Shown one piece after another: positions 33,476 through 41,721 of a DNA stretch of 61,374 nt (positions within the stretch are counted from its first letter, which is position 1; every line of letters starts with the position of its first letter). Source of the DNA: an uncultured Eubacteriales bacterium. GTDB lineage: Bacteria > Bacillota > Clostridia > Christensenellales > Borkfalkiaceae. The notes below the pieces were generated by a model. The model saw nothing but the letters and a program-made list of their open reading frames with translations. It ran no database searches and was not told the origin of the DNA. A program made the position numbers and the translations under genes. The DNA lies in the NCBI GenBank assembly GCA_900543915.1, contig UQTB01000009.1, forward strand, positions 1-61,374, read 5' to 3'.

Positions 33476-34006
33476 ATGAAATTCAAAGCCAAAATTTTGG
33501 ATGAAATCACCATCAGGCGTTCGGTCACGCGTATCTCGTACGAGATCATCGAGCGCATGCCGGATCTGAAAAACGCCTACCTGATCGGCATCCGCACGCG
33601 CGGCGTGGAACTCGCGCAGGCGATCCGCTCAAACATCGCCGCTTCCACGGGGACGGAGCTTCCCTTTTCCGAATTAAACGTCAATTATTATCGGGACGAT
33701 ATCCCCGCTTCCGAGAAGTCGGGGGAAAAGTTTATCGCTCCCGTCGCGGGAAGAGACGTTATTTTGGTGGACGACGTCCTGTTTACCGGCAGGACGACCC
33801 GCGCAGCCATCGAAGCCGTGCTCGACGCGGGGCGCGCGGCGAGTATCCGCCTAGCGGTTTTGGTAGACCGCGGCCATCGGGAGCTGCCTCTGCGCGCGGA
33901 CTTCGTCGGCAAAAACGTGCCCACTTCCATGCGGGAAGAGGTCGTCGTCAAGCTGGCGGAAACGGATGGGGAAAACTCTGTCTCCATCTTTGAAAAAGAT
34001 GCCTGA
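33476..34006 (+). CDS. pyrR: Bifunctional pyr operon regulator / uracil phosphoribosyltransferase
   Basis: 176 residues from the ATG at 33476 (TTGGAG upstream). PyrR binds pyr mRNA leaders when UMP is abundant and promotes attenuation; it also has weak Upp activity. PRPP loop VILVDDVLFTGRTTRAA (D99-D100), LIGIRTRGVELAQAI and LVDRGHRELPLRADFVGKNVPT are diagnostic. Normal length. No pyr biosynthetic operon follows; it is monocistronic here, next to upp and with the uracil permease 3 kb away. No PyrR-binding loop was found upstream of it. Confidence 0.95.
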   Translation: MKFKAKILDEITIRRSVTRISYEIIERMPDLKNAYLIGIRTRGVELAQAIRSNIAASTGTELPFSELNVNYYRDDIPASEKSGEKFIAPVAGRDVILVDDVLFTGRTTRAAIEAVLDAGRAASIRLAVLVDRGHRELPLRADFVGKNVPTSMREEVVVKLAETDGENSVSIFEKDA

Positions 34007-34024
34007 AAGCAGTTGAGAAGATCA

Positions 34025-34065
34025 GAAAGTCAACGCCATCGGTTTTGCCGGCGGCGTTGACTTTC
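34025..34065 (+). terminator. Long hairpin after pyrR
   Basis: GAAAGTCAACGCC (34025-34037) pairs with GGCGTTGACTTTC (34053-34065) with a CGG/CCG inner stem. No T-tract follows, so termination efficiency is uncertain; it may be an mRNA-end hairpin. Confidence 0.6.
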
Positions 34066-34256
34066 ATAGCGCTTTTGCTTGAAAAATCCCTCGGTTTTAC
34101 CGGGAAAACAAAAGTGCTTTGGTAGATTACAACAATGATAGAAGTTACTGATTGTCAATGATAATCAGGTTTTAATTACCCGCCCGCCGCCTGAGCCGTT
34201 GCGGGCAAGAATGGGAAACGTTAGACGATCGGAGTACCGCGTACAATATTTTCTTT

Positions 34257-34293
34257 TGCGCTCGTTCGCCTTTTGCAAACGAGCGCATTTTTT
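34257..34293 (+). terminator. Rho-independent terminator, upstream transcript unclear
   Basis: TGCGCTCGTT (34257-34266) pairs with AACGAGCGCA (34278-34287), followed by TTTTTT. The nearest plus-strand gene is pyrR, 250 bp upstream, so it may catch pyrR read-through. Confidence 0.7.
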
Positions 34294-34413
34294 GGCACAT
34301 GAAAGAGAAAAACGCTTGAATCTTATTCCATGAAGCGCCGGGCATAGAAAATACGTACGGGCGCGACAATCGCACGCCCGCGCGTTGGCGGCATCCGGGC
34401 ACAAGGCTTTCAA

Positions 34414-34441
34414 CGAAAAGCCTCCGACTGAGCCGGAGGCG
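34414..34441 (-). terminator. Terminator downstream of the GH3 gene
   Basis: On the minus strand GCCTCCG, 7-nt loop, CGGAGGC (34440-34420) then TTTTCG. It lies 150 nt past the GH3 stop codon. Confidence 0.65.
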
Positions 34442-34591
34442 GGGGATTAAGCCGTACGCGATCAGAATGTACGGCGGAAACGTGGTTCGGAGGGGAGTAA
34501 TATTTTGCGTACCGCTCCGTGCGGTCTTTAAGGCAAGCTGTTTCCCGCGCGGACGCCGCCGTTCAACTTTCGTGTTTTCTCCGGTTTCCCG

Positions 34592-36775
34592 TTACAGTAG
34601 CGCTTCGGTAAGCTGCAGCGACTTCTGCTCCCAATGGTCGGAATCGTGCCCGACCATGACGGAAATTTCGCCGATCGCCCGGTCCTTTTTCATATCCTCG
34701 CCGTAAAACGCGAGCGCCTCATAGGGGACGGAAAAGAGGACCGTCTTTTCCTCTCCCGGCAGGAGAAAGACCTTCTGAAACGCTTTCAGTTCCCTGACAG
34801 GCCGCACGCGCTGTGCGACGGGATCCCGCGTGTACAGCTGAACGGTCTCTTCCCCGGCAACGCTGCCGACGTTTTTCACCCGCACGGAAGCGGTGAAGCG
34901 GCCTTTTTCCGCCTGTACGGCAAGCCCCTCGTAGCGATATTCCGTATAGCTCAGTCCGAAACCGAACGGGTACAGCGGGCGGTAAGGCGCGTCCGCATAC
35001 CGCGCGGAAAAGCGCTCTTCCGAGCGCGGGCGCCCGGTATTCGGGTGATTGTAGTAGGCGGGGTTTTCTCCCGTATAATGGGGAACGGTGACGGTGAGGC
35101 GGCCGCTCGGGTTGTATTTTCCGGTTATAAGGTCCGCGGCCGCGTTGCCGGCCTCCGTGCCGCCGTGCCAAAGCATCAGGACGGCGGAAGCGTGCGCGGC
35201 GATTTGCGGAATTTCCGGCGGACGGCCGGCACAGACGAGCGCGATCACGCGTTTTCCGGCTTCTGCCAGGCGGAGAACCGCTTCTTCCTGTCTTCCCGGC
35301 AGCGCCAGGCGGCAGAAGGAAGCCGCTTCTCCGCTGTTTTTCTGGGGTTCGCCCACTACCGCGATCACCGTTTCGGTCTCCGAACGGCAGACCCGTTCGA
35401 TTTCTTCTTCGTTCCATGCGCCTTCGGGGGAACAGCAGGGGAAATAGTCAAAGGGAACGCCCGCGCCGCGCAGCCCGTCGGCGATGCTGACGGCTTCTTC
35501 TCCCTTGCCGAGGATATTCCAGGTTCCGAGCAGTTCGTCCGGCCGTTCCGCGAGGGCGCCGATCAGCGTCACCCGCCGTCCCGCCCGCAGGGGGAGAACG
35601 CCGTCGTTTTTCAGCAGAACCGCGCTTTTCCGCGCCGCGTCCCGCGCAGCGGCACGGTGCTCCGGAGACGGATAGACCGCTTTTGTCTCCGCCGTATAGG
35701 GCGAATCGAACAGCCCCAGTTCGGCTTTCAGGAGAAGAACGCGCCGCACCGCTTCGTCGACTGCGGACAGGGGAACCCTGCCCTCCTTCACGCACGCGGT
35801 CAGATGACGGATAAACAGGTGAGACCCCATGTCCATGTTCAGCCCTGCGAGCAGGGTGTTCGCCGCCGCGTCCGCTCCGTCCGCCGCCACGCCGTGGGGA
35901 ATGCACTCATATACCGCGTTCGCGTCGCTGACGATCATCCCTCGGAAGCCGAGCTGATCCCGCAGAACGTCTTTCAATAAATAGGGGTTGGCTGCGCAAG
36001 GCACGCCGTTGAAATCGTTGAAGGCAGACATCACCGTTTTAACGCCCGCTCTGACTGCGGCCGCAAACGGGGGCAGGTAAATTTCGTAAAGAGTCTGAAG
36101 GCTCATATCCACGGTGTCATAGTCCCTTCCGCCCGCACAGGCACCGTAGGCGACGAAGTGTTTGGCGCAGGCGGCAACGTGTTGTCCGTCCGGACGGCCG
36201 TCTCCCTGAAATCCCCTCACTTTCGCCTCCGCGTAGCGGGACGCGAGGCAGGGATCCTCTCCCGGGCTTTCGGCGATTCTGCCCCAGCGCGCGTCCCGCG
36301 CGATGTCCAGCATGGGGGCAAACGTCCAGCGGATCCCGTCCGCAGCGGCCTCTTTTGCCGCGATTTCGGCGGAGCGCTCCCACAGCGCCTCGTCCCAGGA
36401 ACAGCTTTCGGCAAGGGGAATGGGGAAGATCGTATGCTGTCCGTGTATGACGTCCTGTCCGAACAGCAGCGGGATCTTCAGGCGGGATTCCTCCACGGCA
36501 ATTTTCTGGAGGCGGTTGCAGCGCTCCGCCCCGACCACGCAGAGAAAGGAGCCGATTCTGCCCGCCCTGATCTCGTCTTCCTGGGTATCCCGCCAGGCAT
36601 TGCCGACGGATTCCCGATACTGTTCGGAGGTAATGCGCCCGTCCTCCAGCATCCGTTTCAGTTCTTCGGGGGAAACTTCGATTCCGCCCATGGGGGAAGG
36701 TCCCACCTGGTTGAGCTGCCCAATCTTTTCCTCGAGCGTCATTTCTCCGATCAGCCGTTCGATCCTGTCTGTCAT
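34592..36775 (-). CDS. GH3 family beta-glycosidase (BglX-like)
   Basis: 727 residues from the ATG at 36775 (AGGAGA upstream). No signal peptide, so cytoplasmic. Family 3 architecture: (beta/alpha)8 domain (about 1-340) with KHFVAYG (205-211) and the nucleophile D284 in MIVSDANAV; alpha/beta sandwich domain (about 370-580); fibronectin III-like C-terminal domain (about 630-720, VKNVGSVAGEETVQLYTRDP). Family members hydrolyse beta-glucosides or beta-xylosides with retention; the normal SDW after the nucleophile is SDA here, so substrate preference is uncertain. Own promoter and terminator; probably finishes oligosaccharides delivered by an importer. Confidence 0.94.
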   Translation of the reverse strand: MTDRIERLIGEMTLEEKIGQLNQVGPSPMGGIEVSPEELKRMLEDGRITSEQYRESVGNAWRDTQEDEIRAGRIGSFLCVVGAERCNRLQKIAVEESRLKIPLLFGQDVIHGQHTIFPIPLAESCSWDEALWERSAEIAAKEAAADGIRWTFAPMLDIARDARWGRIAESPGEDPCLASRYAEAKVRGFQGDGRPDGQHVAACAKHFVAYGACAGGRDYDTVDMSLQTLYEIYLPPFAAAVRAGVKTVMSAFNDFNGVPCAANPYLLKDVLRDQLGFRGMIVSDANAVYECIPHGVAADGADAAANTLLAGLNMDMGSHLFIRHLTACVKEGRVPLSAVDEAVRRVLLLKAELGLFDSPYTAETKAVYPSPEHRAAARDAARKSAVLLKNDGVLPLRAGRRVTLIGALAERPDELLGTWNILGKGEEAVSIADGLRGAGVPFDYFPCCSPEGAWNEEEIERVCRSETETVIAVVGEPQKNSGEAASFCRLALPGRQEEAVLRLAEAGKRVIALVCAGRPPEIPQIAAHASAVLMLWHGGTEAGNAAADLITGKYNPSGRLTVTVPHYTGENPAYYNHPNTGRPRSEERFSARYADAPYRPLYPFGFGLSYTEYRYEGLAVQAEKGRFTASVRVKNVGSVAGEETVQLYTRDPVAQRVRPVRELKAFQKVFLLPGEEKTVLFSVPYEALAFYGEDMKKDRAIGEISVMVGHDSDHWEQKSLQLTEALL

Positions 36776-36801
36776 CGCTTTGTTCTCCTGTCGTTTGTTT
36801 C

Positions 36802-36830
36802 ATTATAGCATGCCGCAGCGCACAGGGCAA
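36802..36830 (-). promoter_or_regulatory. Sigma-A promoter of the GH3 gene
   Basis: Minus strand TTGCCC (36830-36825), 17-nt spacer ending TGC, TATAAT (36807-36802). Confidence 0.8.
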
Positions 36831-36876
36831 GCGAATCCCGCTGATTTCTTTTCCTTCACATTCGTCTGTCGGCAGC

Positions 36877-36905
36877 AAAAAAGCCGGGCGGTTTTTCCGC
36901 CCGGC
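36877..36905 (-). terminator. Terminator of the uracil permease gene
   Basis: Minus strand GCCGGGCGG, AAAAA loop, CCGCCCGGC, then TTTTTT, about 20 nt past the stop codon. Confidence 0.93.
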
Positions 36906-36926
36906 CGCGCTTGCGCGTATGCTGTT

Positions 36927-38450
36927 TTATTCCGGCATGGATTCCTGCGCCGCTTCGGTGACGGCAGCCTCTTCCGTTTCCTCTTTGTCGCCGGGATATT
37001 CATCGTCCACGATGATCCCCGTTCCGTCGTCCTCGGCAGGGCGTTTGCCTACGATAAGGTTGGTGATGAGACCGACGATGAGCGCCGCCGCGATGGAGGT
37101 GATGGAGAACGCCGATCCTCCCATGCCGTTGTCGCCGAAGTTAAATGCCAGGCCGCCGATGCCGGTGACGAAGATCGCCGCGACGACGAAGAGGTTTCTA
37201 TTGTCGCCGAGATCCACTTTTTTGAGCATCTGCAGACCGCTGACCGCGATAAACCCGTACATTGCGATGCACGCGCCGCCCATTACGCATTTGGGAATGG
37301 AGTTAATGACCGCGACGAAGGGGCTGAAGAAGGAAAGCACCATACAGCCGATTGCCGCCGTGAAGATGGAGACAGTGGAGGCGTTTTTCGTGATTGCAAC
37401 GCAGCCGATGGATTCGCCGTACGTCGTATTCTCGCAGCCGCCGAAGAAGCCGCCGACCATGGAGCCGATGCCGTCGCCCAGAAGGGTTCTGGTAAGGCCG
37501 GGCTCCTTGATGAGATCTTTTTCGATGATGGCGCTCAGATTTTTGTGATCGGCAATGTGCTGAGCGAGCTCTACGACGCCGATGGGGGCGAAGAGCAGTG
37601 CGAGGTTTGCGATCGCGCCGCCGTCCAGCGGATACTGCCCGTTGGTCTGAATCGCCCTCAGGAAGGTAAATTTCGGATAATCGAAGAAACTCGTGAATTT
37701 GATCTGCCCGAAAGTATCGATGAAGGGCTGGAAATCAATGATCTTCAGGAGTTCGACCTGGAAGAGATAGCCGCAGCCCGTGAGGATCAGCGCAAACACA
37801 TAGCCGACTCCGATTCCGATGATGAACGGGATGAGCTTCAAGCTCTTGCCGCCCTTAATCGACGTGAATACGATGGCGAAGAACGTGACCAGCCCGCACA
37901 GGATATAGAGCAGATTGTAGGCGGAAGCGGTCTCATTGGCACTCTCTCCTGCCGCGTTGATGATGACGTTTCCCGTCTCTACGGTCAGTCCGTTGGACAT
38001 GATCCATCCGATCGCCGTTCCCGAAAGGCTCAGCCCGATGATCGCGACGATCGGCCCGATCACGCAGGCGGGAAGGAGCTTATTGACCCATCCGGAGCCG
38101 ACGAGTTTGATGATGATTGCGACCACGACGTAAACGAGACCGGCAAATACGGCGCCGATGATCAGTCCCCAGTAGCCGTAATTCTGCAGGGCAGCCGCCT
38201 GCATGGCGCCGAGGAACGTGAAGGAGCTTCCCAGAAATACCGGGCTTTTTCTCTTGGTGAAGAGCAGGTAGACGATCGTGCCCGCGCCCGCGCCGAAGAG
38301 CGCCGCGGCGGGATCCATCTCGAGCCCGACGCCGGTCACGATCATGGGGACGAGCAGCGTCGCCGCCATGATGGCGATCATTTGCTGGAATGCAAACAGG
38401 AGCGTTTTTCCTACGCTCGGTCTGTCCGAGATGCCGTAGATAAGTTTCAT
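36927..38450 (-). CDS. uraA: NCS2 family uracil permease
   Basis: 507 residues, ribosome site AAGGAGA. Proton-coupled nucleobase uptake at the cytoplasmic membrane. About 14 hydrophobic segments. Family motifs: FQQMIAIMAATLLVPMIVTG at the start, SSFTFLGAMQAAAL in the substrate-binding region and NTTYGESIGCVAITKNAST near residues 345-365. The C-terminus has an acidic tail (about 475-507) a little longer than usual. UraA is favoured over xanthine permease because of the pattern and the nearby upp and pyrR. Its leader carries an attenuator. Confidence 0.92.
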   Translation of the reverse strand: MKLIYGISDRPSVGKTLLFAFQQMIAIMAATLLVPMIVTGVGLEMDPAAALFGAGAGTIVYLLFTKRKSPVFLGSSFTFLGAMQAAALQNYGYWGLIIGAVFAGLVYVVVAIIIKLVGSGWVNKLLPACVIGPIVAIIGLSLSGTAIGWIMSNGLTVETGNVIINAAGESANETASAYNLLYILCGLVTFFAIVFTSIKGGKSLKLIPFIIGIGVGYVFALILTGCGYLFQVELLKIIDFQPFIDTFGQIKFTSFFDYPKFTFLRAIQTNGQYPLDGGAIANLALLFAPIGVVELAQHIADHKNLSAIIEKDLIKEPGLTRTLLGDGIGSMVGGFFGGCENTTYGESIGCVAITKNASTVSIFTAAIGCMVLSFFSPFVAVINSIPKCVMGGACIAMYGFIAVSGLQMLKKVDLGDNRNLFVVAAIFVTGIGGLAFNFGDNGMGGSAFSITSIAAALIVGLITNLIVGKRPAEDDGTGIIVDDEYPGDKEETEEAAVTEAAQESMPE

Positions 38451-38530
38451 ATATCTTCTGTCTCCTTAAAAAAATTTTTCGGCTGTAAGGGAAGTTTTTT
38501 ATGCGGGCGCCCTTTTCCGGAAAGTTCCGC

Positions 38531-38591
38531 AAAAAAAGGCTCGCCTTACGGCAAGCCTGCTTTGATCGTTTCTCCCGAGAAAGTCTTGCCG
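38531..38591 (-). promoter_or_regulatory. Transcription attenuator in the uracil permease leader
   Basis: On the minus strand GGCTTGCC, GTAA, GGCGAGCC, TTTTTTT (38557-38531) is an intrinsic terminator 80 nt before the start codon. An earlier CGGCAAG (38591-38585) can pair with CTTGCCG (38555-38549), which contains part of the terminator's left arm, so the two folds exclude each other. A small hairpin TTTCTC/GAGAAA (38582-38569) sits in the antiterminator loop. I do not see the PyrR binding-loop consensus (CCAGAGAGG), so the effector is unknown. Confidence 0.75.
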
Positions 38592-38630
38592 ATATCACTG
38601 TATCGCATTTAAAGATTCCTTCCGTATTGC

Positions 38631-38659
38631 ATTCTAGCATATCGCGCGGGCTTTGTCAA
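38631..38659 (-). promoter_or_regulatory. Sigma-A promoter of the uracil permease gene
   Basis: Minus strand TTGACA (38659-38654), 17-nt spacer ending TGC, TAGAAT (38636-38631). The leader before the coding region is about 170 nt. Confidence 0.88.
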
Positions 38660-38688
38660 TAAATTTCGAAAATTTCTCCGCCCGCGGA

Positions 38689-38717
38689 TTGATTTTTTTT
38701 TGCGGTTATAGTAAAAT
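38689..38717 (+). promoter_or_regulatory. Sigma-A promoter of the DUF523 gene
   Basis: TTGATT (38689-38694), 17-nt spacer, TAAAAT (38712-38717). Confidence 0.7.
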
Positions 38718-38740
38718 AAAGAAAAAAGGAAAAAATTGAC

Positions 38741-39157
38741 GTGAAGATATTGGTCAGCAAGTGCCTTTTGGGGGAGAACTGCCGCTACAAAGGGGATAAC
38801 TGCAAAAACGATAAGGTTCTGGCGCTCGGAGAAAAGTACGAAATCGTCGGCGTCTGCCCCGAGGTCATGGGCGGGCTGCCCACGCCCCGGCAGCCCGGAG
38901 AGATCGTGGGAGACAGGGTGATCGCCAAGGACGGGGCGGATATCACGGCGGAATACGTGCGCGGCGCCGAAGCTGCGCTGGCGGCGGCGAAAGAAAACGG
39001 CGTGGCGTTCTGCGTGTTGAAATCCAGGAGCCCGTCCTGCGGAAAGGGCGTCGTGTATGACGGCACGTTTACCGGGAAGCTCACCGCCGGGAACGGCGTT
39101 GCTGCGGCGCTGCTGATGAAAAACGGCTTTTCCGTGCTGGATGAAAACGAGCTTTGA
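38741..39157 (+). CDS. DUF523 family protein
   Basis: 138 residues from a GTG at 38741 (AAAGGA upstream). The whole protein is the DUF523 domain (YbbK-like): VSKCLLGENCRYKGDN at the start, VCPEVMGGLPTPR and LKSRSPSCGKG with conserved cysteines (CLLG..C, CPE, SPSCG) that suggest metal or Fe-S binding. Some members lie fused to 2-thiouracil desulfurase-like domains, so a role in thio-nucleobase handling is proposed for relatives. Function here unproven. Cytoplasmic, own promoter. Confidence 0.9.
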   Translation: MKILVSKCLLGENCRYKGDNCKNDKVLALGEKYEIVGVCPEVMGGLPTPRQPGEIVGDRVIAKDGADITAEYVRGAEAALAAAKENGVAFCVLKSRSPSCGKGVVYDGTFTGKLTAGNGVAAALLMKNGFSVLDENEL

Positions 39158-39215
39158 CGAAAAAGGGCGAAACGGAGAAAAGGAAAGCCGGTTTTTCTTT
39201 TTTGCTTCATTTCGG

Positions 39216-39244
39216 TTGTTTTTCGGCGAAAAGATTGGTATAAT
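39216..39244 (+). promoter_or_regulatory. Sigma-A promoter of the small membrane protein gene
   Basis: TTGTTT (39216-39221), 17-nt spacer, TATAAT (39239-39244). Confidence 0.8.
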
Positions 39245-39283
39245 ATAGAAAATCAAAATAACGCATTGCGGGAGGTTAAACTT

Positions 39284-39565
39284 ATGTCCGAATCCAAAAA
39301 AGGCGTTTTCAATCTGTTCTCTTATATCGCGCTGATTCTGGCGGCGCTGCTGCTGGTTGTCTATAACCTGCTGCCGCTCGTCGGCGTAAATGTGGGAGGA
39401 ACGTTCTTCGGCGTGCTCGCCATGATCAAGGACGTTCTGATGGTGATCGTCGTGGGGTATTTCGCTTATTATTTCGCATATTCCACCAAGGGAAAGGCTT
39501 GGAAGATCATATTCTGGATCGCGCTTGTCCTGTACATCGCGGGTGTCATACTCGGGCTGTTTTAA
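39284..39565 (+). CDS. Small three-span membrane protein of unknown function
   Basis: 93 residues from the ATG at 39284 (GGGAGG upstream). Three hydrophobic spans (about residues 10-33, 42-62 and 73-92) and almost no soluble part. No recognised domain. It has its own promoter and terminator, so it is a separate transcription unit between DUF523 and der. Confidence 0.75.
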   Translation: MSESKKGVFNLFSYIALILAALLLVVYNLLPLVGVNVGGTFFGVLAMIKDVLMVIVVGYFAYYFAYSTKGKAWKIIFWIALVLYIAGVILGLF

Positions 39566-39572
39566 GAAACTG

Positions 39573-39600
39573 AGCCGCTCGCCCCGAGCGGCTTCTTTTT
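39573..39600 (+). terminator. Terminator after the small membrane protein gene
   Basis: AGCCGCTCG (39573-39581), CCC loop, CGAGCGGCT (39585-39593), then TCTTTTT. Confidence 0.92.
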
Positions 39601-39633
39601 ACGGGGCAATCTGAAACAAGGAAAGATACGAAA

Positions 39634-40950
39634 ATGGCAAAACCGATCGTGGCGATCGTCGGAAGACCGAACGTCGGGAAATCTACGTTTTTCAATAAAG
39701 TGGCCGGCAGGCGCCTTTCCATCGTGCAGGATCGGCCGGGCGTCACGCGCGACCGTCTCTATGCGGACGCCGAGTGGTGCGGGCATTATTTTTCGCTGGT
39801 GGATACCGGGGGGCTGGAACTCGGCTCGGAGGACGAAATGTGGCGGCATATCAAGGCGCAGGCGGAGGCGGCGATCGAAACGGCGGACGTCATCGTCTTT
39901 TTTGCCGACGCGAAGAGCGGCCTCACCGGCGCGGATGAAGACGTGGCCGATAAGCTCCGCAAATCGGGGAAACCCGTCGTTCTCGCCGCCAACAAGCTGG
40001 ACAGTTACGTCCCCGAAAAGCTGTACGATTTTTACGCGCTCGGGCTGGGGGAGCCGTTCGGCATCTCCGCCGAGCACGGGACGGGAATCGGCGACCTATT
40101 GGACGAAGTGGTGAAGCATTTTCGGGAAAACGGGACGGAAGAGGAAGACGGCTCCGTCAAAATCGCCGTGGTCGGGAAGCCGAACGCGGGGAAATCCAGC
40201 CTCTGCAACCGCCTGCTGGGGGCGGACCGCACCATCGTTTCGGATATCGCCGGAACCACGCGGGACGCCGTGGATACGCCTTTTTGCTACAACGGCAGGC
40301 AGTTTACGCTGATCGACACGGCGGGGATCCGGAAAAAGAAGAAGGTGGAAGAAGACCTCGAATATTACAGCGTGCTGCGCGCGCTGGGCGCCGTGCGCCG
40401 CGCGGACGTCGCGCTCGTCGTCATTGACGCCGCAGAGGGGCTCACCGAGCAGGACGTCAAGATCTTGGGCTATGTGCACGAGCAGGGCAAGCCCTCCGTC
40501 GTGGTCATGAACAAGTGGGATCTGGTGGAGAAAGATACGCATACCGTCGAGAAGTTCAACGCCGGGCTGAAAGAGGATCTCAAGTTTATGGATTATTTTC
40601 TCCCCGTCTATATCTCCGCAAAGACCGGTCAGCGGGCGGAAAAGGTCCTTTCGCTGGCGGAAGCGGTGTACGAGCGCTCGCGCTTCCGCGTCTCCACCGG
40701 ACTTCTGAACGATCTGATCCTGGACAGCGTGCGCGCCAACGAGCCGCCCTCCATGAACGGCAAACGGCTGAAGATCCTGTACGCCACGCAGGCGGACATC
40801 TGTCCGCCGACCTTTGTGTTTTTCGTCAACGAGAGCGCGCTCATGCACTTTTCCTATCGCAGATATCTGGAAAACTGCCTGCGCCGCGCCTTCGATTTCA
40901 GCGGGACGCCCATTCGCCTCGCTGTCCGCGAGCAGGAAAAGGAAAATTAA
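39634..40950 (+). CDS. der: Ribosome biogenesis GTPase Der (EngA)
   Basis: 438 residues, AAGGAAAG upstream. Essential GTPase for 50S subunit assembly, with two G domains in tandem. First: G1 GRPNVGKS (10-17), DTGG, and NKLDS. Second: G1 GKPNAGKS (181-188), DTAG, NKWD. A C-terminal KH-like domain follows (about 355-438). Length typical. First gene of a der-plsY-acyltransferase operon. Confidence 0.97.
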   Translation: MAKPIVAIVGRPNVGKSTFFNKVAGRRLSIVQDRPGVTRDRLYADAEWCGHYFSLVDTGGLELGSEDEMWRHIKAQAEAAIETADVIVFFADAKSGLTGADEDVADKLRKSGKPVVLAANKLDSYVPEKLYDFYALGLGEPFGISAEHGTGIGDLLDEVVKHFRENGTEEEDGSVKIAVVGKPNAGKSSLCNRLLGADRTIVSDIAGTTRDAVDTPFCYNGRQFTLIDTAGIRKKKKVEEDLEYYSVLRALGAVRRADVALVVIDAAEGLTEQDVKILGYVHEQGKPSVVVMNKWDLVEKDTHTVEKFNAGLKEDLKFMDYFLPVYISAKTGQRAEKVLSLAEAVYERSRFRVSTGLLNDLILDSVRANEPPSMNGKRLKILYATQADICPPTFVFFVNESALMHFSYRRYLENCLRRAFDFSGTPIRLAVREQEKEN

Positions 40951-40965
40951 GCGGGGAGGGGACGG

Positions 40966-41721
40966 ATGGCAAAATACGCATGGCTGCTGGCGGGGCTGGT
41001 GCTGGCCTCCTACTTCGTCGGCAATATCAATTTCGCACTCATCATTTCAAAGCTGAAAAAGTCGGACGTCAGAAAACTCGGCAGCGGCAATCCCGGCACG
41101 CTCAACATGAGCCGCAACTTCGGGCTGAAAATCGGCCTTTTGACGCTCTTTTTGGATATGCTCAAAGGGGCGATTCCCACGCTGGTCGGGTATTTCGCCT
41201 TCTACGGCGTCTTTGTCGGCGAGGGCACGCCGCAGTTTTATCTGCCCGATCTCGCAAAATTCGCCTGCGGGTTTGCCGCGGTGCTGGGACATATTTACCC
41301 CGTCTTTCTCAAATTCAGGGGGGGGAAGGGCATTGCCTCCACCATCGGCGTGTTTCTGGTCGCAATGAGCGTTTCCGGCGTTTGGGTGGTGGTGGGCATC
41401 ATGTCCATGGTGGCGGCGGTGCTGTTCATCTATTTTACCGAATACGGCGCCATGGGCTCGTTCATCGCGATCACGCCGCCGGCGATCGCGGAGAGCATCC
41501 GCTTCTTTTTCGCCTATCGGGATAACAATCACATCGTCCTTTACTATATTGCGGCGAACATGCTCATCTTTCTGATCTGCTTTTTCACCTGGTTTGCTCA
41601 CAGGAAGAACATCGAGCGGATGCTGGCGGGGGAAGAACACCCAACTTCCATCCGGGAAATGCTGATGAAATATAAAGCGAAAAAACGCGCGCAAAAAGAA
41701 CAAGGAAACGACTCTGCATGA
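40966..41721 (+). CDS. plsY: Acyl-phosphate:glycerol-3-phosphate acyltransferase
   Basis: 251 residues, GGGGAGGGGA upstream. Membrane enzyme that makes lysophosphatidate from acyl-phosphate. Motifs: GSGNPGTLNMSR (residues 40-52; SGNPGT-type variant of the usual SGNIGATN), GHIYPVFLKFRGGKGIAS and the later loops. About six helices, then a basic C-terminal tail longer than usual (about 35 residues). It follows der by 15 nt, the usual arrangement, and overlaps the next gene ATGA. Confidence 0.93.
   Translation: MAKYAWLLAGLVLASYFVGNINFALIISKLKKSDVRKLGSGNPGTLNMSRNFGLKIGLLTLFLDMLKGAIPTLVGYFAFYGVFVGEGTPQFYLPDLAKFACGFAAVLGHIYPVFLKFRGGKGIASTIGVFLVAMSVSGVWVVVGIMSMVAAVLFIYFTEYGAMGSFIAITPPAIAESIRFFFAYRDNNHIVLYYIAANMLIFLICFFTWFAHRKNIERMLAGEEHPTSIREMLMKYKAKKRAQKEQGNDSA

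Larger units (their letters stand above)
34066..34591. other. 526-bp intergenic region rich in hairpins, no gene
   Basis: No convincing protein in any frame. It carries a plus-strand terminator-like hairpin (34257-34293), a minus-strand terminator (34414-34441), a hairpin GCCGTAC/GTACGGC at about 34451-34476 and an alternative stem AGGCTTT/AAAGCCT that competes with the minus-strand terminator. The right-hand hairpins recall the ends of IS200/IS605-type elements, but no transposase remnant is readable. Confidence 0.45.

Noticed and set aside
34148..34168. A Fur-box-like stretch (AATGATAATCA inside CTGATT/AATCAG)
   Set aside because: The core matches but no iron-related gene or promoter is adjacent.
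34400..34480. Hairpins like the right end of an IS200/IS605 element
   Set aside because: No TnpA or TnpB remnant in any frame; the main hairpin is better explained as the GH3 terminator.
36303..38612. A 769-codon plus-strand frame over GH3 and uracil permease genes
   Set aside because: It spans two well-supported minus-strand genes, their promoter and a terminator.
38531..38624. PyrR binding site or a known purine or preQ1 riboswitch in the uracil permease leader
   Set aside because: Consensus loops for these were looked for and not found; only the terminator/antiterminator pair is supported.
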